Of a stretch of 27,483 nt of DNA, positions 1 to 6,211 are shown piece after piece. The position numbers were made by a program, and so were the translations under genes. The DNA lies in contig CAYUCP010000008.1 of NCBI GenBank assembly GCA_964443315.1, positions 1 through 27,483 of the forward strand, given 5' to 3'. The notes under the pieces are model-generated. The model saw only the letters and a list, made by a program, of their open reading frames with translations, was not told the DNA's origin and made no database searches. How positions within the stretch are numbered: the first letter of the stretch is position 1; each line of letters starts with the position of its first letter. The DNA comes from JAGOTP01 sp964443315. Its GTDB lineage: Bacteria; Patescibacteriota; Patescibacteriia; 2-12-FULL-60-25.

Positions 1-1855
1 GCATGTTCGTTCCCATGAGCGCGCGGTGACCGTCATCGTGTTCCACGAATGGAATGAGCGACGTACCGATCGAGAGAATCTGCTTGGACGAGACGTCGAC
101 GTAATCGATTTCGGCGACATCAACAATCGTTGGTTCTCCGTTCTTACGAGCAGGCGCACGATCCACGAGGAATTTTCCATCGCGACCGATTGGGGTCGTA
201 GCAGGAGCTGTCGTTCCACGCTCTTCAGCGAAGGCGTTCAAGTAGACCACTTCGTCTGTAACCGTTGGGTTGATTGGCAACTTGTCGATCGAGATTTTCT
301 GAAGCTTTTCCGCCAATTTCTTATCAATTTCCGTACCGGCTTTTGCAACGAGTTTGCCTTCGCCGTCGTTTACATCGACGCGCAATACTTCATCAACAGC
401 ATCTTTTCCATCGTTCTTCGCCCAGTTACGAACCTTACGATACGGAGTTTCGATGAAGCCGTATTCGTTGATACGCGCGTAACACGACATGTGACCCACG
501 AGACCAATGTTCGGTCCTTCTGGGGAAGCGATTGGACAGATACGTCCGTAGTGCGTGCGGTGCACGTCACGAACATCGAAGCCAGCGCGTTCGCGGGAAA
601 GACCACCCGGACCCATCGCGGACAAACGGCGCTTGTGTTCGAGCTCAGACAACGGATTCGTCTGATCCATGAACTGCGACAACTGCGAGCTCATGAAGAA
701 TTCACGCACTGCCCCAATCACTGGACGTGCGTTGATGAGCTTGGCTGGCGTCAGCGTATCGATATCGAGCGTCGACATACGATCGCGAACGATGCGCTCC
801 ATACGTGCGAGACCGATGCGGAAACGACCCTGCGCGAGTTCCCCAACAGCGCGCACGCGGCGGTTTCCAAGGTGATCGACGTCGTCAGACTCTTCCTGCG
901 AGATGTTCAAACGGATGATCTCTTTCAAAATCAAGATCAAGTCTTCTTTGGTGAGAATGCGTGATTCTTCTTTCACGACTTCTTCACGCTCCATCTGTAA
1001 GCCGAAACGGTGGTTGAACTTGTAGCGACCAACCGGACCCAAGTCGTAGCGATCGAAGTTGAAGAACATCGACTGCACGAGTGAACGCGCGTTATCTGGC
1101 GTCGCCAAATCCCCTGGACGAATACGCTTATAGACTTCGACGTGGCCGGATTCTTCGTCCTTGGCCGCATCTTTCGCGAGCGTCGAATCGATATAGCGGT
1201 TCAATGGGTGGATATCGACATCCGTGAAGAGGGCGCGAATCTCGTCATCGTGACCAACGCCAAAGGCACGCAAGAGCGACGTAGCAGCCACTTTGCGCTT
1301 GCGATCGATTTTGACCCAAATCACGTTGTTACCGTCGGTTTCAAACTCAAGCCAGGCGCCACGGTTTGGAATGATCTTGGCACCATACTGCTTGCGGCCA
1401 CGAACGAGCTCAGCGCTGAAAAACGCACCAGCCGAGCGAACAAGCTGAGACACGATGACACGTTCAATGCCGTTGATGACGTACGTTCCACGTTCCGTCA
1501 TGAGTGGCAGATCACCAAGGTAGACTTCCTGTTCTTTGGAAGCACCTGTGCGGCGGTTCGTAAGACGCGCCTTTACACGGAGTGCTGCTTCATAGTTGAC
1601 GTTCTTTGCCATCGACGTCTTCTCGTCGAATTTTGGTTCGTCAACGAAATAATCATCCAAATGCAACTCGAGATCGCGACCAATAAAGTCCTTGATCGGC
1701 GAAATCTCTTTGACCAGCTCACGAATTCCCTCCTGGAGGAACCAGCGATAGGAATCTTTCTGGACCTCAATGAGGTCCGGGAGGGCCATGGCGTCACGAG
1801 TCGCGGTAAAGTACCGACGCTCGACGTCAACCGATGGCTGGCGACGGAAAATCAT
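1..1855 (-). CDS. rpoB: RNA polymerase beta subunit, N-terminal part (runs off the left edge)
   Basis: This is the catalytic beta subunit of RNA polymerase. About 618 codons are visible, from the ATG at 1853-1855 to the window edge; the C-terminal third is missing. The protein begins MIFRRQPSVDVERRYF and shows the beta protrusion and lobe, then the highly conserved rifampicin-pocket region with SSQLSQFMDQTNPLSE, HKRRLSAMGPGG and THYGRICPIASPEGPN. The last motif has Ala where most bacteria have Glu or another polar residue (CPIE[ST]PEGPN). An in-frame stop lies 17 codons upstream of the ATG with no other standard start between, which fixes the start. There is no Shine-Dalgarno motif (leader ends gttttct-ATG). 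A strong promoter lies about 260 nt upstream, so the gene is transcribed alone with a long leader rather than behind rplL. Confidence 0.97.
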   Translation of the reverse strand, partial: MIFRRQPSVDVERRYFTATRDAMALPDLIEVQKDSYRWFLQEGIRELVKEISPIKDFIGRDLELHLDDYFVDEPKFDEKTSMAKNVNYEAALRVKARLTNRRTGASKEQEVYLGDLPLMTERGTYVINGIERVIVSQLVRSAGAFFSAELVRGRKQYGAKIIPNRGAWLEFETDGNNVIWVKIDRKRKVAATSLLRAFGVGHDDEIRALFTDVDIHPLNRYIDSTLAKDAAKDEESGHVEVYKRIRPGDLATPDNARSLVQSMFFNFDRYDLGPVGRYKFNHRFGLQMEREEVVKEESRILTKEDLILILKEIIRLNISQEESDDVDHLGNRRVRAVGELAQGRFRIGLARMERIVRDRMSTLDIDTLTPAKLINARPVIGAVREFFMSSQLSQFMDQTNPLSELEHKRRLSAMGPGGLSRERAGFDVRDVHRTHYGRICPIASPEGPNIGLVGHMSCYARINEYGFIETPYRKVRNWAKNDGKDAVDEVLRVDVNDGEGKLVAKAGTEIDKKLAEKLQKISIDKLPINPTVTDEVVYLNAFAEERGTTAPATTPIGRDGKFLVDRAPARKNGEPTIVDVAEIDYVDVSSKQILSIGTSLIPFVEHDDGHRALMGTNM

Positions 1856-2000
1856 AGAAAACGGCTGAGGGGAGTTAACACACGCTTGAGCAAACGCGGG
1901 ACGAACTCAGGAAGACAGATAGCCGGGGGAAGTTCGTGTCCGTTTCACACAAACATGGAGCCGAGATGTAAAAACCTATTTCAACCGCGCATAGAGCGCA

Positions 2001-2034
2001 AAATCCCCTCCCAGATCTGTGGATCGGGAAGGGG
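2001..2034 (-). terminator. Attenuator-like hairpin in the rpoB leader
   Basis: On the minus strand CCCCTTCCCGATC pairs with GATCTGGGAGGGG around a CACA loop, with one bulge on each side, and is followed by ATTTTG. It lies between the rpoB promoter and the start codon, so it can only act as an attenuator or processing hairpin for rpoB. A 6-codon reading frame (MQTSRS, 2063 to 2043) ends 9 nt before it and could be a leader peptide; that part is speculative. Confidence 0.55.
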
Positions 2035-2118
2035 TTTCTGCGTTACGAGCGCGAAGTCTGCATGGGCGGGCAGCGTTTGATCAAAAAATCGATCGTTGAA
2101 GTAAGTTTTTCCGCGCGG

Positions 2119-2148
2119 AATATACCATTGAAAAACCACTAAAGTCAA
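2119..2148 (-). promoter_or_regulatory. rpoB promoter
   Basis: The minus strand shows a -35 TTGACT (2143-2148), an 18-bp spacer and a -10 TATATT (2119-2124), near sigma-70 consensus. The predicted start of transcription is near 2112, which gives rpoB a leader of about 257 nt. Confidence 0.7.
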
Positions 2149-2211
2149 CTAAGTCATTTCTGACCTTATTTTAGCGCAAAGCCTTGGTTCGCTTAGACCA
2201 AAACAGGCTAC

Positions 2212-2246
2212 AGAATAAGAACCAAAGAAGGCTGAGTGGCGTTTCA
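2212..2246 (+). repeat. Left arm of the inverted repeat bracketing the pyrH cassette
   Basis: Compared with the reverse complement of 3150-3181, this arm matches at all but three positions plus a 3-nt gap. The perfect inner core is AGTGGCGTTTCA. It marks where ordinary AT-richer sequence changes to the GC-rich pyrH segment. I see no clear target-site duplication outside it. Confidence 0.6.
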
Positions 2247-2266
2247 AAGAAAACTCCATGCTCGGG

Positions 2267-2307
2267 AGCGGTCGGTGAGGCGCCTGAGACGCAGCTCACC
2301 GACCGCT
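2267..2307 (-). terminator. Strong hairpin downstream of pyrH
   Basis: AGCGGTCGGTGAG (2267-2279) and CTCACCGACCGCT (2295-2307) form a perfect 13-bp stem 20 nt beyond the pyrH stop. No T-run follows directly, so it may be a terminator of a GC-rich donor genome or an RNA-stabilising hairpin. Confidence 0.55.
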
Positions 2308-2327
2308 AGCGGCAGGGCGAACGCAGC

Positions 2328-3092
2328 CTAAGGCGCGAATTCGACGCCGTCGACGCCGTCGATGAGGGTACCGACCGCCTCCCCCCTCAGGACCCGCTGC
2401 ACGCTCCCAGGCCCGAACTTGAAGACATGGACCGGGAGCCGGTTGTCGCGGGCGAGGGTCACGGCAGAGGTGTCCATCACCCCGATGTGACGCTCGACGA
2501 ACGCGTCGTATGACAGCCGGCTGAACATCCGAGCGTCGTCGTGCGCCCTCGGGTCCTTGTCGAAGACACCCTCGACCTTGGTGGCCTTGAGGAGCGCCTT
2601 TGCTCCCACCTCCATGCCGCGCAGCGCTGCCGCCGTGTCGGTAGAGAAGTAGGGGTTGCCCGTGCCGGCAGCGAAGATCACTGCGCGACCCTTCTCGAGG
2701 TGACGCACTGCGCGGCGGCGGATGTACGGCTCAGCCACCTGGCGCATCTCGAGAGCCGTCTGGACACGCGTGGGCACGCGCCGCTTCTCGAGCGCCTCCT
2801 GGAGAGCCAGCGCGTTCATGACCGTCGCGAGCATGCCCATGTGGTCCGCCGTAGAACGGTCCATCCCCGTCGACGCGGCCTTGAGGCCGCGGAAGATGTT
2901 GCCGCCACCGACGACCAGCGCGAGCTGGACGCCGAGCCCGTGAACCTGCGCGAGCTCATCGGCGAGCGTGCCGATCGCCGTCGGGTCGAGACCGAAGCCT
3001 CCCTCGCGCTCGCAGAGCAGTTCGCCCGAGAGCTTGAGGAGAACCCTCGTGTACCTGAGGCCGGGGGCATCTGCCCTTTCCATCATTCCCAT
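2328..3092 (-). CDS. pyrH: UMP kinase (uridylate kinase)
   Basis: PyrH phosphorylates UMP to UDP in the cytoplasm (amino-acid kinase fold, hexameric). The 254-residue protein has the family signatures in order: phosphate-binding LLKLSGELL (about 18-26), VVGGGNIFRG (about 60-69), the RSTADHMGMLATVMNALAL helix, GTGNPYFSTDTAAA and a C-terminal GTLI. The length is normal to slightly long. I chose the start at 3092 because AAGGGTGG lies 5 nt before it; an upstream in-frame start at 3134 would add a tail unlike the family. Base composition is far more GC-rich than the genes on both sides, and it has a Shine-Dalgarno motif the neighbours lack, so it looks foreign, probably from a GC-rich proteobacterium- or myxobacterium-like donor. 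It may duplicate or replace a native pyrH. Confidence 0.95.
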   Translation of the reverse strand: MGMMERADAPGLRYTRVLLKLSGELLCEREGGFGLDPTAIGTLADELAQVHGLGVQLALVVGGGNIFRGLKAASTGMDRSTADHMGMLATVMNALALQEALEKRRVPTRVQTALEMRQVAEPYIRRRAVRHLEKGRAVIFAAGTGNPYFSTDTAAALRGMEVGAKALLKATKVEGVFDKDPRAHDDARMFSRLSYDAFVERHIGVMDTSAVTLARDNRLPVHVFKFGPGSVQRVLRGEAVGTLIDGVDGVEFAP

Positions 3093-3148
3093 GTCGACCA
3101 CCCTTTTTCGTCTTCTGGAGGCACCGCCTCGCATGTTTGCGAGTAGGA

Positions 3149-3280
3149 GTGAAACGCCACTCCTTCTTTATTTCTTACTCTTTTATTATCAAAGGTCCGG
3201 CAAAGATCGTACGGATCCACAACCCATTCGTCAACGAACTCGCCGATGACGCCCTCATTCGCTATTCTGGGATTCCATGA
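3149..3280 (+). pseudogene. Possible 3' remnant of a gene, ending in the ATG of the next gene
   Basis: A frame from a GTG at 3149 reads MKRHSFFISYSFIIKGPAKI and continues to ...LIRYSGIP, ending in a TGA that overlaps the ATG of the NTP transferase (ATGA). The last ~30 residues look protein-like, while the first ones run through the inverted-repeat arm. It may be the tail of a gene whose front was lost when the pyrH cassette arrived, or chance. I recognise no family. Confidence 0.25.
3150..3181 (-). repeat. Right arm of the inverted repeat bracketing the pyrH cassette
   Basis: This is the inverted partner of 2212-2246. It also contains a small hairpin of its own (GGAGT ... ACTCC). Together the arms enclose about 0.9 kb that holds only pyrH and its hairpin. 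Confidence 0.6.
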
Positions 3281-3990
3281 TTACCCAAGCGCTCATTCAC
3301 GCCGGCGGCGAAGGCACTCGACTACGTCCCGTGACCTACGAAATCCCAAAACCCCTTGTGCCAGTTCAACGAAAACCGATTCTCACCTGGCTTACGGAAT
3401 GGCTCGAGACGTACGGGGTAAAACGCGCCCTCGTAACTATTCCTCCAAAATGGAAGGCTGAGTTCGAAGAGTGGCAATCTGCAATGAAAACAACCCACCC
3501 AAATTTTCACATCGACCTTTGGGAAGAACCGGAGCCCATGGGAACAATGGGCGCCGCTGTCCATTATCTAAAGGACGCATTTAATAAAGAGTCGATTTTT
3601 GTCACAAATGGCGATGAGCTAAAAGGATTCAACCTAGAGACTCTCACCAACACACACGAAAGCGGCGGTTATACAGCGACCCTAGGCCTTGTTTCGGTAG
3701 AAGAACCTCAACACTATGGTGTTCCGGACCTTGAAGGCACAAAAGTGGCAAGATTTAGAGAAAAACCAGCAGACCCGTCTACAAACCTTGTTCACGCCGG
3801 TCTTTACGCTCTCGACACCCGCATTTTAAGCAAAATCGAATCCGAGGAGCGCTTTTTGATGTTTGAAAAGGATTTATTTCCTCATTTAACTGCCTTTGGT
3901 CAGCTTGGCGCGGCACCCCTTGAAGGCCAGTGGTTTGATTGCGGCACCCTCGAACGCTGGGAAAAAGCCATAAAAGAGTGGAAATCTTAG
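3277..3990 (+). CDS. Sugar-phosphate nucleotidyltransferase (RmlA/GalU-like NTP transferase)
   Basis: This enzyme activates a sugar-1-phosphate to an NDP-sugar for envelope glycan synthesis; the exact sugar cannot be read from sequence. The 237-residue protein opens with the NTP-transferase signature AGGEGTRLRPVTYEIPKPLVPV-type motif (residues about 8-29; GxGTRLxP plus the PKPLVPV lysine). It continues with VTNGDEL (metal-binding Asp, about 111-116) and FREKP (about 160-164), and ends soon after WFDCGT, without the left-handed-helix C-terminal domain of longer relatives. The start is the ATG that overlaps the TGA of the upstream frame. There is no good Shine-Dalgarno, as in other native genes here. 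A terminator hairpin follows 8 nt after the stop. Confidence 0.9.
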   Translation: MITQALIHAGGEGTRLRPVTYEIPKPLVPVQRKPILTWLTEWLETYGVKRALVTIPPKWKAEFEEWQSAMKTTHPNFHIDLWEEPEPMGTMGAAVHYLKDAFNKESIFVTNGDELKGFNLETLTNTHESGGYTATLGLVSVEEPQHYGVPDLEGTKVARFREKPADPSTNLVHAGLYALDTRILSKIESEERFLMFEKDLFPHLTAFGQLGAAPLEGQWFDCGTLERWEKAIKEWKS

Positions 3991-3998
3991 GAAATCCC

Positions 3999-4029
3999 CA
4001 GATTGTCCACAGACAATCTGCTTGTATTT
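3999..4029 (+). terminator. Terminator of the NTP transferase gene
   Basis: CAGATTGTC (3999-4007) pairs perfectly with GACAATCTG (4012-4020) around CACA, followed by the T-rich CTTGTATTTTATT. Confidence 0.7.
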
Positions 4030-4216
4030 TATTCCATAAAATAGCGTCTAGACCTCTATTTTATTGGCTTAACTGAGCTAATCTACGTAATATTTTATTG
4101 CCCAACTTCTGAATCAATTCTATTCTGGAGAGGTAGGCAGGACGGCGCGGCTCCCCATGCTGAGCCACACCCCTTCTACACCTAACTCACTAACCTAATT
4201 CAGTAACCACTTTCAC

Positions 4217-4241
4217 TTCTGTTCAGATGGTCTGAACAGAA
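4217..4241. promoter_or_regulatory. Perfect palindrome, operator-like
   Basis: TTCTGTTCAGA and TCTGAACAGAA are separated by TGG. It lies about 50 bp upstream of the promoter at 4289-4317, so it could be an operator for that promoter or a hairpin of an upstream transcript. No binding protein can be named. Confidence 0.4.
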
Positions 4242-4288
4242 AACTGCGCTAGAGTTAGCACAATTTACTGCTGGTTGGACACGAACGC

Positions 4289-4317
4289 TTGACAGAATAG
4301 TAATCTTATATTATTCT
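4289..4317 (+). promoter_or_regulatory. Strong sigma-70-type promoter of the candidate structured RNA
   Basis: A consensus -35 TTGACA (4289-4294), a 17-bp spacer and a -10 TATTCT (4312-4317) point right into a region without a credible protein gene. Transcription would begin near 4324. Confidence 0.6.
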
Positions 4318-4321
4318 ATAC

Positions 4322-4830
4322 GGTTGCCCTTTGCGCAACTGATCACGATCTCTACAGCGTTTTGGAGGGTCCCCAGCCGCCGCTGGAACAGGTTCGTTGT
4401 ATGACTCGTTTGGGCTACGGCTCGAATGTCTCACGCATGAATCTGCGGAACACCAGGTCTTCGGACCATCGGTGTCCACCTCCACCCTCCAAAACGCTGG
4501 CGAGATCGAACCAAAGATAAGGGGACGACCTTCACGGGAAACCGAACACGGCAACTTGTGAAGCAGGACGAAGACGATAGGCACGGAGGCTACGGCTTCC
4601 AACCCCATCATCCTCGACCATACGTCCCAAAGCGCCTCTGGCGCCCCGGGACTCTCACCCCTTTATCCTTCGTTCGATCCCTTTCAAAACACGGGCTGGT
4701 CATCGGTGGTTCTCCACCCGAGCTACGCATTTTTCTGTCTCTGGCGATCGCCAGACGCAGCTTCGCTATGGCTCGTAACGCTTGCGGCTTTGTGCCTAGA
4801 GAGTGTTGATGATCGACCCGTGTTTTGTAC
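4322..4830 (+). ncRNA. Candidate large structured non-coding RNA (about 500 nt, unknown family)
   Basis: No frame here looks like a protein, but pairing is extensive and nested. Domain I is closed by 4346-4370 with 4484-4508 (25 bp, two mismatches). Inside it are CCAGC/GCTGG, CGCA/TGCG, and an ACACC-GGTC stem on a TTCG tetraloop ending GACC...GGTGT (about 4451-4475). Domain II is roughly closed by AAGATAAGGGG (about 4516-4526) with CCCCTTTATCCTT (about 4658-4670). It holds CGG-GAAA-CCG, GGAGGC/GCTTCC and a nested GTCCC-GCGCC/GGCGC-GGGAC hairpin (about 4623-4652). Domain III is closed by a perfect 11-bp helix, 4685-4695 with 4817-4827, and contains GGTGG/CCACC and the palindrome TCTGGCGATCGCCAGA. 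TTCG and GAAA loops are typical of functional RNA. I do not find the hallmarks of RNase P RNA, tmRNA or SRP RNA. The strand is chosen from the promoter. Confidence 0.45.
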
Positions 4831-4852
4831 ATACGCTAGCCCCATGTATCGT
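4825..4852 (+). promoter_or_regulatory. Possible promoter of the zinc-ribbon gene
   Basis: TTGTAC (4825-4830), a 16-bp spacer and TATCGT (4847-4852) fit a weak sigma-70 promoter about 100 bp before the gene. This is a similarity call only. Confidence 0.3.
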
Positions 4853-4875
4853 CTAGCTGTTTATTAACACCTAAT

Positions 4876-4920
4876 TCGTGAGCAGAGAACTGGATTCACA
4901 GTCTAGCTCCCTGCTCACGA
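4876..4920. repeat. Inverted repeat at the left edge of the zinc-ribbon cassette
   Basis: TCGTGAGCAG (4876-4885) and CTGCTCACGA (4911-4920) match perfectly around a 25-nt loop. It sits where sequence turns GC-rich, 35 bp before the small gene, comparable to hairpins at the edges of the other GC-rich inserts. Confidence 0.5.
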
Positions 4921-4954
4921 TGCGAATCGTTTGCGGGAGAAAGCGCCCTGAACA

Positions 4955-5140
4955 ATGCCTGAGAGGTTTTGCCCGAAGTGCGGTGAGCGGCTCCCGGAGA
5001 CCGTCAGCGCCAATGCTGAGAAGCCGAGACCTGATGAGGCAAGCCCGATCAATCTGATCATCACCGCGCTGATCATCGCTGCGCTCGCGTGGGCGGTATA
5101 TACCTTCTTGCTCGCCCCGACGAGCGTCAACAACTGCTGA
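4955..5140 (+). CDS. Small zinc-ribbon membrane protein
   Basis: The 61-residue protein starts with a half zinc ribbon, MPERFCPKCGERLPE (Cys6 and Cys9). A polar linker follows (about 16-31), then one hydrophobic membrane segment (about 32-53, LIITALIIAALAWAVYTFLL) and a short tail ending in Cys. This arrangement is common in bacterial zinc-ribbon-domain proteins of unknown role; the single CxxC would need a partner or dimer to bind zinc. A GGGAGAAAG stretch lies 12 nt or more upstream as a loose Shine-Dalgarno. GC content and GC-rich codons differ from the native neighbours, and the gene lies between an edge repeat and its own hairpin terminator, so it looks like an acquired single-gene cassette. 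Confidence 0.7.
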   Translation: MPERFCPKCGERLPETVSANAEKPRPDEASPINLIITALIIAALAWAVYTFLLAPTSVNNC

Positions 5141-5145
5141 GCGTC

Positions 5146-5178
5146 GGAGGAGGTTGAGCGATCGTTATCGCTCCCTCC
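5146..5178 (+). terminator. Hairpin after the zinc-ribbon gene
   Basis: GGAGG plus GAGCGAT, a CGTT loop, then ATCGCTC plus CCTCC form a two-part stem 5 nt after the stop. There is no T-run. Confidence 0.5.
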
Positions 5179-5241
5179 ACTTCCCGGGTGCCCGACCACC
5201 CCATTCCCTGTGGTATGCTCATAAAAGAGCATGGAACAGGA

Positions 5242-5277
5242 AAAATACTCACTCCACGCGCAGGCGTGGGTATTTTA
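5242..5277. terminator. Bidirectional rho-independent terminator
   Basis: AAAATAC and CCACGC pair with GCGTGG and GTATTTT around GCAG, with a 5-nt bulge on one side. A/T-runs on both sides allow termination from either direction. It closes the minus-strand operon that ends at 5288. A second small hairpin (ATGCTC/GAGCAT, 5215-5232) lies just before it. Confidence 0.75.
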
Positions 5278-5287
5278 TTTCAAAGCA

Positions 5288-5455
5288 TCATTTTCTTGAC
5301 CAAGTAGTTAAAATTTCGTAAGCTCCATCGAACCAGTGGGGACAATAAAAGCGTTCATCGAAATCGTCTTTCGGGCTGCGGAACGCTGTACGCACACGTT
5401 GATTGGCCATCGATGCGGCTCGTTCGGGGTTCTCCCGGACAAGCTCCTCCTGCAT
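5288..5455 (-). CDS. Small unknown protein downstream of the membrane HTH gene
   Basis: A 55-residue frame starts MQEELVRENPERAASMANQR and ends FDGAYEILTTWSRK, with a CPHW motif. Composition is protein-like and it lies 60 nt after the HTH gene, just before the shared terminator. The frame is open further upstream (CTG, no ATG). The overlapping frame upstream reads PLPDCEALSRARQIVR and stops exactly near this ATG, so a single-base frameshift near 5459 could have split a longer protein; an A-run (AAAAAAAA near 5508-5515) is also present. I recognise no family. Start uncertain. Confidence 0.45.
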   Translation of the reverse strand: MQEELVRENPERAASMANQRVRTAFRSPKDDFDERFYCPHWFDGAYEILTTWSRK

Positions 5456-5515
5456 CACCGGACAATCTGTCTCGCGCGTGACAGTGCTTCGCAGTCAGGA
5501 AGAGGATTTTTTTTG

Positions 5516-6202
5516 TTACGGTGTTTCGGTTGTGCGCTGATAAAAGACGTGACGTGTCTCTTCAGCTGGTTTTCCGCGACGTTTTTTCGCTTCAATCACA
5601 ATAACGGTTGGACCAGATGGGATATCAATTGTGAGACGGAAGGAGCCATCACCTTCCACAATAGCTGGTCGACCATTAATCGAAACGGTCGCATCTGATT
5701 CAGTTTTGCCTTTGACCTCAGCTACTGGACGAGCTAAACGCTCTCCTTCTTTCGGTGTCTCCACAAAGAGTGAAGGTGGCGCTGTTACCGCTCGCACTTG
5801 GTACCAAACATAGCCGGCAATTGCACAGGCGAATAATACAAGAAGCGCCACAGCGAGCACGCGTGACCAGACCGTAAAGTCAGACCAGCGAACGCGTTCG
5901 CGCGGAAGCAACTCCCGCATCGGTCGTTCACGCGTTTTAATGTGTAATGCGGTACGATATTTTTCGAGATAGTAATTCTGCTGAATGGAGTACAGTGACA
6001 AATACGTGCGAAAGACGTTTTCGAAGTAGAGTGGATCGTGAATTTCACTCCAGCGCTCTTCTTCGAGCATACGAATCGAACCTTCTGAGACCTTACTCGC
6101 CTTAGCTGCATCCGCCAGACTCAAGCCCGCCTTTGTTCGAAGCTCGCGTAAATCGTGACCTAGTTTTCCACCAGGGTTGATACTTTTTTGGATAAACCCC
6201 AT
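5516..6202 (-). CDS. Membrane-anchored helix-turn-helix protein (RodZ-like architecture)
   Basis: The 228-residue protein has a Cro/C1-like HTH at its N-terminus (about 12-70; LGHDLRELRTKAGLSLADAA, then VSEGSIRMLEEE), a basic juxtamembrane stretch, and one membrane helix (about 115-140, VWSRVLAVALLVLFACAIAG). An extracytoplasmic beta-rich domain (about 145-220) has a VSINGRPAIVEGDGSF pattern typical of Ig-like/glucodextranase-B-like modules. RodZ family members link the MreB cytoskeleton to wall synthesis; whether this one does so is inference. The ATG at 6202 lies 9 nt after the ftsK stop, so the two are almost certainly co-transcribed. A GTG two codons earlier is a possible alternative start. 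Confidence 0.75.
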   Translation of the reverse strand: MGFIQKSINPGGKLGHDLRELRTKAGLSLADAAKASKVSEGSIRMLEEERWSEIHDPLYFENVFRTYLSLYSIQQNYYLEKYRTALHIKTRERPMRELLPRERVRWSDFTVWSRVLAVALLVLFACAIAGYVWYQVRAVTAPPSLFVETPKEGERLARPVAEVKGKTESDATVSINGRPAIVEGDGSFRLTIDIPSGPTVIVIEAKKRRGKPAEETRHVFYQRTTETP

Positions 6203-6211
6203 AGGCACTAC

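Noticed and set aside
26..964. Long plus-strand frame opposite rpoB, and similar plus frames at 1142-2080 and 21633-22457
   Set aside because: They are mirror frames of rpoB and leuS with no family pattern; the minus-strand genes are certain.
4670..4690. GTTCGATCC as a tRNA T-loop
   Set aside because: The flanking bases do not pair as a T-stem and no acceptor or anticodon arm fits. I saw no tRNA in the window.
4322..4830. Group II intron, RNase P RNA or tmRNA
   Set aside because: GGTGAGAGTCCC on the minus strand recalls group II domain I, but no domain V is seen. The GAAAGTCCGGGC and ACAGAANCCGGC blocks of RNase P and a CCA-ended tRNA-like fold are also absent.
4306..4832. Open frames of 74-101 codons in the structured region
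   Set aside because: No coding signs in either direction; the same bases form long helices, which explains the open frames in GC-rich sequence.
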